DNA of 8,717 nt. Origin: CAYUNW01 sp964446235 (GTDB taxonomy: Bacteria > Patescibacteriota > Microgenomatia > 2-02-FULL-39-11). Location of the stretch: positions 1 to 8,717 of the forward strand of contig CAYUNW010000020.1 of NCBI GenBank assembly GCA_964446235.1, given 5' to 3'. Both the position numbers and the translations under genes were made by a program. The notes under the pieces were generated by a model that saw only the letters and a program-made list of their open reading frames with translations, had not been told where the DNA came from and did no database searches. Below are positions 5,682-8,717 of the stretch, in pieces (positions within the stretch are counted from its first letter, which is position 1; every line of letters begins with the position of its first letter).

Positions 5682-5688
5682 CTCCTTT
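5682..5688 (-). promoter_or_regulatory. Shine-Dalgarno site of pyrE overlapping the pyrF stop codon
   Basis: The pyrF stop and the pyrE ribosome site are merged as TAAAGGAG, 5 nt upstream of the pyrE ATG at 5676. Ribosomes finishing pyrF end on the pyrE ribosome site, which suggests coupled translation. Confidence 0.8.
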
Positions 5689-6508
5689 ATATATTCTTAT
5701 TAATCAAATCTCTTAATTCCAGCGTCTTTTCACGTGCAATTTGTGTAAAATGTTCACTGTCATCTGCAAAAATTATTGCTCTAGATGAATTAATAATAGT
5801 ATTTAAACCGTCTTTTCCAATACCTGCTTTTATCGTTTTTTCCACATCTGCACCTTGTGCTCCGACACCCGGAATTAATATTGGTATTTCACCTGCTATT
5901 TGTCGCACAATGTTTAATTCAGAAGGGTAGGTGGCACCCACCACCAATCCGCAATTACCATTACCATTCCATTTATGTGATACATTATCGGCAACAATCT
6001 GATAAAGTGGTTTATTAACTGAAATTATATCCTGAAATTCCCCTGCTCCTGGATTTGAAGTTCTACAAAGGATAAAAATTCCTTTATCAATTCTTTCCAA
6101 AAACGGGACTATAGACTCTTTACCCATATAAGGATGAATTGTGATAGCATCCGCCCCTAAATAATCAAAAGCAAATTTGACATATCCCTTGTTGGTGTTG
6201 CCAATATCAGCCCTTTTTGCATCCAAAATTACTGGGATATCTAAATATTTGTTTTTAAGGTATTCTATTGTTTTTTTAAGCTGTTGCAACCCATCTAGCC
6301 CTTCTGCTTCATAAAAAGCGATATTAGGCTTATATGCACATACTACATCGGAAGTCGCATCAATTATCGCCTTATTAAACTCGAACTGGATATCTTTTTT
6401 TACTTTTAAATGTAACGGAATTTTCTTAACTTCACTATCCAGACCGATACAAACCAAGCTAGAAGTTTTTTTAATCCGATTGTTTAATAGTGTTTGAAAA
6501 GTTGACAT
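5687..6508 (-). CDS. pyrF: Orotidine 5'-phosphate decarboxylase, type 2
   Basis: Decarboxylates OMP to UMP. Motifs are those of the longer type 2 group rather than the E. coli type: CIGLD (20-24), AYKPN (58-62), the catalytic DAKRADIGNTN (96-106, with D96, K98 and D101), HPYMG (125-129), CRTSNPGAGEFQ (148-159), GLVVGATYP (187-195), LIPGVGAQG (211-219) and the phosphate-binding SSRAI (241-245). The length is 273 residues from ATG 6508. A TTG three codons upstream (6517) would instead overlap the pyrD stop by 4 nt. I prefer the ATG, which lies 5 nt after that stop; neither has a good Shine-Dalgarno site, so coupling to pyrD is likely. All catalytic residues are present. Confidence 0.95.
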   Translation of the reverse strand: MSTFQTLLNNRIKKTSSLVCIGLDSEVKKIPLHLKVKKDIQFEFNKAIIDATSDVVCAYKPNIAFYEAEGLDGLQQLKKTIEYLKNKYLDIPVILDAKRADIGNTNKGYVKFAFDYLGADAITIHPYMGKESIVPFLERIDKGIFILCRTSNPGAGEFQDIISVNKPLYQIVADNVSHKWNGNGNCGLVVGATYPSELNIVRQIAGEIPILIPGVGAQGADVEKTIKAGIGKDGLNTIINSSRAIIFADDSEHFTQIAREKTLELRDLINKNI

Positions 6509-6513
6509 TAATT

Positions 6514-7428
6514 TCAAGCATTGTGTGCAAGCCCGATAATTTCGGAAATATTATTAAAGTTATTTTCCTGTAAATATTTTTCTATTTCAGAATTAAGTAA
6601 ATTATAAATTCCAAAACCTTTGCTGTAACATGCTGTACCAACTCCTACCAACGTGGCTCCAGCCATCATTATCTCCACTACATCCTGCCATTTGGCTACT
6701 CCACCCATTCCGATAATTGGAATATTTACTGATTCATAAATCTCATATACACACCTTACGGCTACCGGTAAAATTCCTGAACCGGACACTCCGCCTTTAA
6801 GTGCACCCAAAACCGGTTTACGGTTTTTGATATCAATTATCATTCCTGGCCCGACTGTATTTATAGCTACAATTCCATCTGCGCCTCCAGCTTCACAAGC
6901 CTTAGCTATTTCAGCGATATTGGATACATTAGGAGATAATTTTGCTAGTATTGGAACTCTATTAACCAGTTTTTTAACTTCTTTCACAATTTCTCCAGCC
7001 GCGCCTTTTTCCATTCCTACTGGTTTACCGAATTCATCATCGACATTAGGGCATGACAAGTTCAGTTCGATAAAATGTGGTTTAACTCTTGATATTTTCT
7101 CTACCAGCTCCTGAAAGTCTTGGATTTTTGTGGCAAATAGACTGGCAATCATTATAATCTCCGGATTTTCTTTCATGAACTGATCTACTTCTTTATAACC
7201 TTCGTCTATGCCAGGATTGGTTAATCCGACAGAATTGATCACGCCACAATCATATTTCCAAACCCTAGGCATTGGATTGCCCAATCTCTTTTCTTTGGTA
7301 ATTGACTTCCAAGTAATTACTGCTACACCACCCTCAATAGCCTTTTTATAGGCAGAGGTGATACCGGAGGGCAAGACAAAAGGATTTTTTATTATTTTAT
7401 CAATGAATTTTATTTCAAGTTTATTCAT
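6514..7428 (-). CDS. pyrD: Dihydroorotate dehydrogenase, class 1B-type catalytic subunit
   Basis: Oxidises dihydroorotate to orotate with FMN in the cytoplasm. The active-site loop ELNLSCPNV (121-129) has cysteine (C126) as catalytic base, marking class 1 rather than the membrane-bound serine class 2. Other landmarks: PSG (20-22), KS (41-42), NSVGLTNPG (65-73), LAKLSPNV (161-168, K163), AINTVGPG (188-195), KGGVSGSG (211-218), IIGMGGV (238-244) and GATLVGVGTA (257-266) for FMN phosphate binding. Its 304 residues match PyrDB. Known class 1B enzymes form a complex with PyrK, an iron-sulfur/FAD subunit that passes electrons to NAD; no pyrK is present here, so the acceptor is unclear. It lies 29 nt after pyrC, where a possible internal promoter is seen, and 5 nt before pyrF. 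No Shine-Dalgarno site. Confidence 0.95.
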   Translation of the reverse strand: MNKLEIKFIDKIIKNPFVLPSGITSAYKKAIEGGVAVITWKSITKEKRLGNPMPRVWKYDCGVINSVGLTNPGIDEGYKEVDQFMKENPEIIMIASLFATKIQDFQELVEKISRVKPHFIELNLSCPNVDDEFGKPVGMEKGAAGEIVKEVKKLVNRVPILAKLSPNVSNIAEIAKACEAGGADGIVAINTVGPGMIIDIKNRKPVLGALKGGVSGSGILPVAVRCVYEIYESVNIPIIGMGGVAKWQDVVEIMMAGATLVGVGTACYSKGFGIYNLLNSEIEKYLQENNFNNISEIIGLAHNA

Positions 7429-7447
7429 ATGAAAATATTTTTAATCA

Positions 7448-7477
7448 ATTATAATCTTTATTTATAAACCTTAACAA
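7448..7477 (-). promoter_or_regulatory. Possible internal promoter ahead of pyrD: TTGTTA - 18 nt - TATAAT
   Basis: In and just before the 29-nt pyrC-pyrD gap the minus strand carries TTGTTA (7477-7472) and, 18 nt later, a perfect TATAAT (7453-7448). The start would fall near 7441, about a dozen bases before the pyrD ATG. There is no TG extension, and the -35 overlaps the end of pyrC. A chance match in AT-rich DNA is quite possible. Confidence 0.3.
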
Positions 7478-8447
7478 CTTTTCCTTTACACTTCCATCCG
7501 TGAAAAGGTGTCCAGCCGCATTTTGATTTGATGTCCTCATTTTTGAGAACGTATTCTTCTTCCAAATCCACTTCTGTATAGATATCTTTATTCATCAGAA
7601 AATCAAATATTTTTTGCGGATTAGTATGTAGTTTTTGAATAATGTCATCAAAGGTTAATTTTTTTTGGGAAACCGCGTTCATAAAAAGCGGCAACATCGT
7701 TTCCACACCCGGAAGTCCGTATGGACTACTTTCTGATTCTTTTTCTTCCCTAGTATGGGGAGCATGATCTGAGGCAAAACAATCAATATCCGATAATTGA
7801 CTCCAAAGAAAATCCTGGTCTTTTTGACTGGCCAAAGCAGGTTTGACAAGACCATAATTTCCTAGTCTCCCTAAATCATTTATTGAGAGAAAAAGATGAT
7901 GAGGAGTCACATCACAAGTTAGATTATCATTGTACTTCTTTGCATCTAAAACTTTTCTTAAATCTGCTTCTGTAGCTATATGGGTAATATGCACTTTATT
8001 TTGGTAATCTTTTGAGTATTTAAGGGCTAAATCAATCATCTCACCTTCAGCATGAACTACAATTACTTTTTGTTTCGGCCATGACTGAAAAACATTCTTG
8101 ATTAATTCAGGATCTGCGATAGCCAAATTACCGGTTGTCTGATTTAAATACAGCTTCAATCCTATAGCCAAAGATGCAGCATTATCAAACTCTATGGTAT
8201 TTTGTCCATCTGTACCAAAATAAAGTTTATAGTGACATTTAGACTTATTTTTTACAAGCAAGTCCTTTTCCATAAGTTTCTGGTAAGTTAAAATTGGCTC
8301 TAAGTTATTTGGCATGTCAAATACGGTTGATATACCACCGCTTAAAGCGGCTTTAGATCCTGTAATAAAATCCTCTTTATGAGTTTGTCCGGGATCGCGG
8401 AAATGAACATGGATATCAATAAATCCGGGAAGTCTGATAATTTTCAT
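7458..8447 (-). CDS. pyrC: Dihydroorotase, compact CAD-like type
   Basis: Cyclises N-carbamoyl-aspartate to dihydroorotate. Metal-site residues of the amidohydrolase fold are visible: H13/H15 in IDIHVHFRDPG, K98 in GLKLYLNQT (the lysine expected to be carbamylated), H132 in VVHAE, H156 in ITHIAT, and D227 in ASDHAPHTREEK. Wording around K98, CDVTPHHLFLS (178-188), FASDHAPHT and GLPGVETMLPL (244-254) resembles the dihydroorotase domain of animal CAD more than E. coli PyrC. At 329 residues it is shorter than the roughly 420-residue bacterial type I enzymes. It begins directly at the first barrel strand (PGFIDIHVH), lacking most of the N-terminal small beta domain, as the CAD domain does. The start ATG 8447 is 3 nt after the pyrB stop, with no Shine-Dalgarno site, so translation is probably coupled. 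Confidence 0.94.
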   Translation of the reverse strand: MKIIRLPGFIDIHVHFRDPGQTHKEDFITGSKAALSGGISTVFDMPNNLEPILTYQKLMEKDLLVKNKSKCHYKLYFGTDGQNTIEFDNAASLAIGLKLYLNQTTGNLAIADPELIKNVFQSWPKQKVIVVHAEGEMIDLALKYSKDYQNKVHITHIATEADLRKVLDAKKYNDNLTCDVTPHHLFLSINDLGRLGNYGLVKPALASQKDQDFLWSQLSDIDCFASDHAPHTREEKESESSPYGLPGVETMLPLFMNAVSQKKLTFDDIIQKLHTNPQKIFDFLMNKDIYTEVDLEEEYVLKNEDIKSKCGWTPFHGWKCKGKVVKVYK

Positions 8448-8450
8448 AAA

Positions 8451-8717
8451 TTATTTGCGTAAAATACTCTCAAGCAAAGCCATTCTCAAATACATACCAT
8501 TTCTTACTTGACTATCAAAGTAGAGACAACGAGGATCATCATCAATTTCTCGAGCAATTTCATCAATACGTGGCAGACAATGCATAATAATAGCGTTTTT
8601 TTTCATTTTTGCTAACAATCTTTTATCTACAATATAACTGCCTTTTACTTTCTTATACAATTCTTCACTCATATATTCCTTTTTAACTCGAGTGACATAC
8701 AATACGTCAGCATCTGA
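8451..8717 (-). CDS. pyrB: Aspartate carbamoyltransferase catalytic chain, C-terminal part (cut by the window edge)
   Basis: The first committed step: carbamoyl phosphate plus aspartate to carbamoyl aspartate. Only the last 88 residues are present; the frame stays open to the right edge. They are the end of the aspartate-binding domain: DVLYVTRVKKEY (visible residues 4-15), KGSYIVD (25-31), MHCLPRIDEI (45-54), DDDPR (59-63) and NGMYLRMALL (73-82). LPR-x-DEI and NG-x-Y-x-RMALL identify the aspartate rather than the ornithine enzyme. Two substrate-loop positions are unusual: HCLP instead of HPLP, and Lys where E. coli has Gln231 (TRVQKE), two residues after the conserved Arg. The TTG and ATG codons inside the fragment are not starts, because homology continues through them. 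It lies 3 nt upstream of pyrC and is presumably an early gene of the operon. Confidence 0.93.
   Translation of the reverse strand, partial: SDADVLYVTRVKKEYMSEELYKKVKGSYIVDKRLLAKMKKNAIIMHCLPRIDEIAREIDDDPRCLYFDSQVRNGMYLRMALLESILRK

Noticed and set aside
8451..8702. Reading 8451-8702 as a complete small gene
   Set aside because: The frame remains open to the right edge and the residues before the TTG (SDADV) continue the aspartate carbamoyltransferase match, so it is the cut end of pyrB.
1..8717. CRISPR array, insertion sequence, phage or toxin-antitoxin system
   Set aside because: No regularly spaced repeats, terminal inverted repeats, transposase or phage motifs were seen; nearly all of the sequence is housekeeping coding DNA.

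Overview
The window looks like an ordinary chromosomal segment of an AT-rich bacterium. The best guess is a Patescibacteria/CPR lineage, perhaps Microgenomates. This is inferred from the protein variants (compact CAD-like dihydroorotase, divergent CTP synthase, free-standing ATP-cone protein), tight packing, very short or absent 5' leaders, and few Shine-Dalgarno sites. TGA is used as a true stop codon (pyrD, pyrG, yraN and the 403-939 gene end on it), so recoded-TGA lineages such as Gracilibacteria are unlikely. No mobile element, CRISPR array, phage gene or defence gene was seen, and no stretch over 300 bases lacks a gene.

Layout. 1-371 (+): the open tail of an upstream frame with an NrdR-like zinc-ribbon signature, overlapping by 4 nt a small free-standing ATP-cone gene. 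403-939 (-): a membrane-anchored extracytoplasmic protein of unknown function, convergent with the ATP-cone gene. 940-1022: a divergent promoter region. 1023-1095 (+): tRNA-Lys(TTT). From 1093 to the right end everything is on the minus strand. In transcription order it reads pyrB (partial, enters from the right edge), pyrC, pyrD (class 1B type), pyrF (type 2), pyrE, pyrG, glyA, rplS, yraN. The stop codon of yraN lies inside the 3' end of the convergent tRNA gene.

How the genes work together. pyrB-pyrC-pyrD-pyrF-pyrE is a nearly gapless operon running from carbamoyl aspartate to UMP, and pyrG adds UTP to CTP. Carbamoyl phosphate synthase and a PyrK electron-transfer subunit are not in the window. 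glyA links serine/glycine with one-carbon units needed for dTMP and purines. rplS serves the ribosome.

The most noteworthy signal is regulatory. Extended -10 promoters (TGn followed by a TATAAT-like hexamer) sit directly against the start codons of rplS, pyrG and the 403-939 gene, implying leaderless mRNAs, and the same architecture precedes tRNA-Lys. Other points are a 77-nt out-of-frame coding overlap of rplS and yraN, a possible split NrdR, and unusual substrate-loop residues in PyrB and PyrG. I see no convincing undescribed multi-gene system; this is mainly a housekeeping region with informative quirks.
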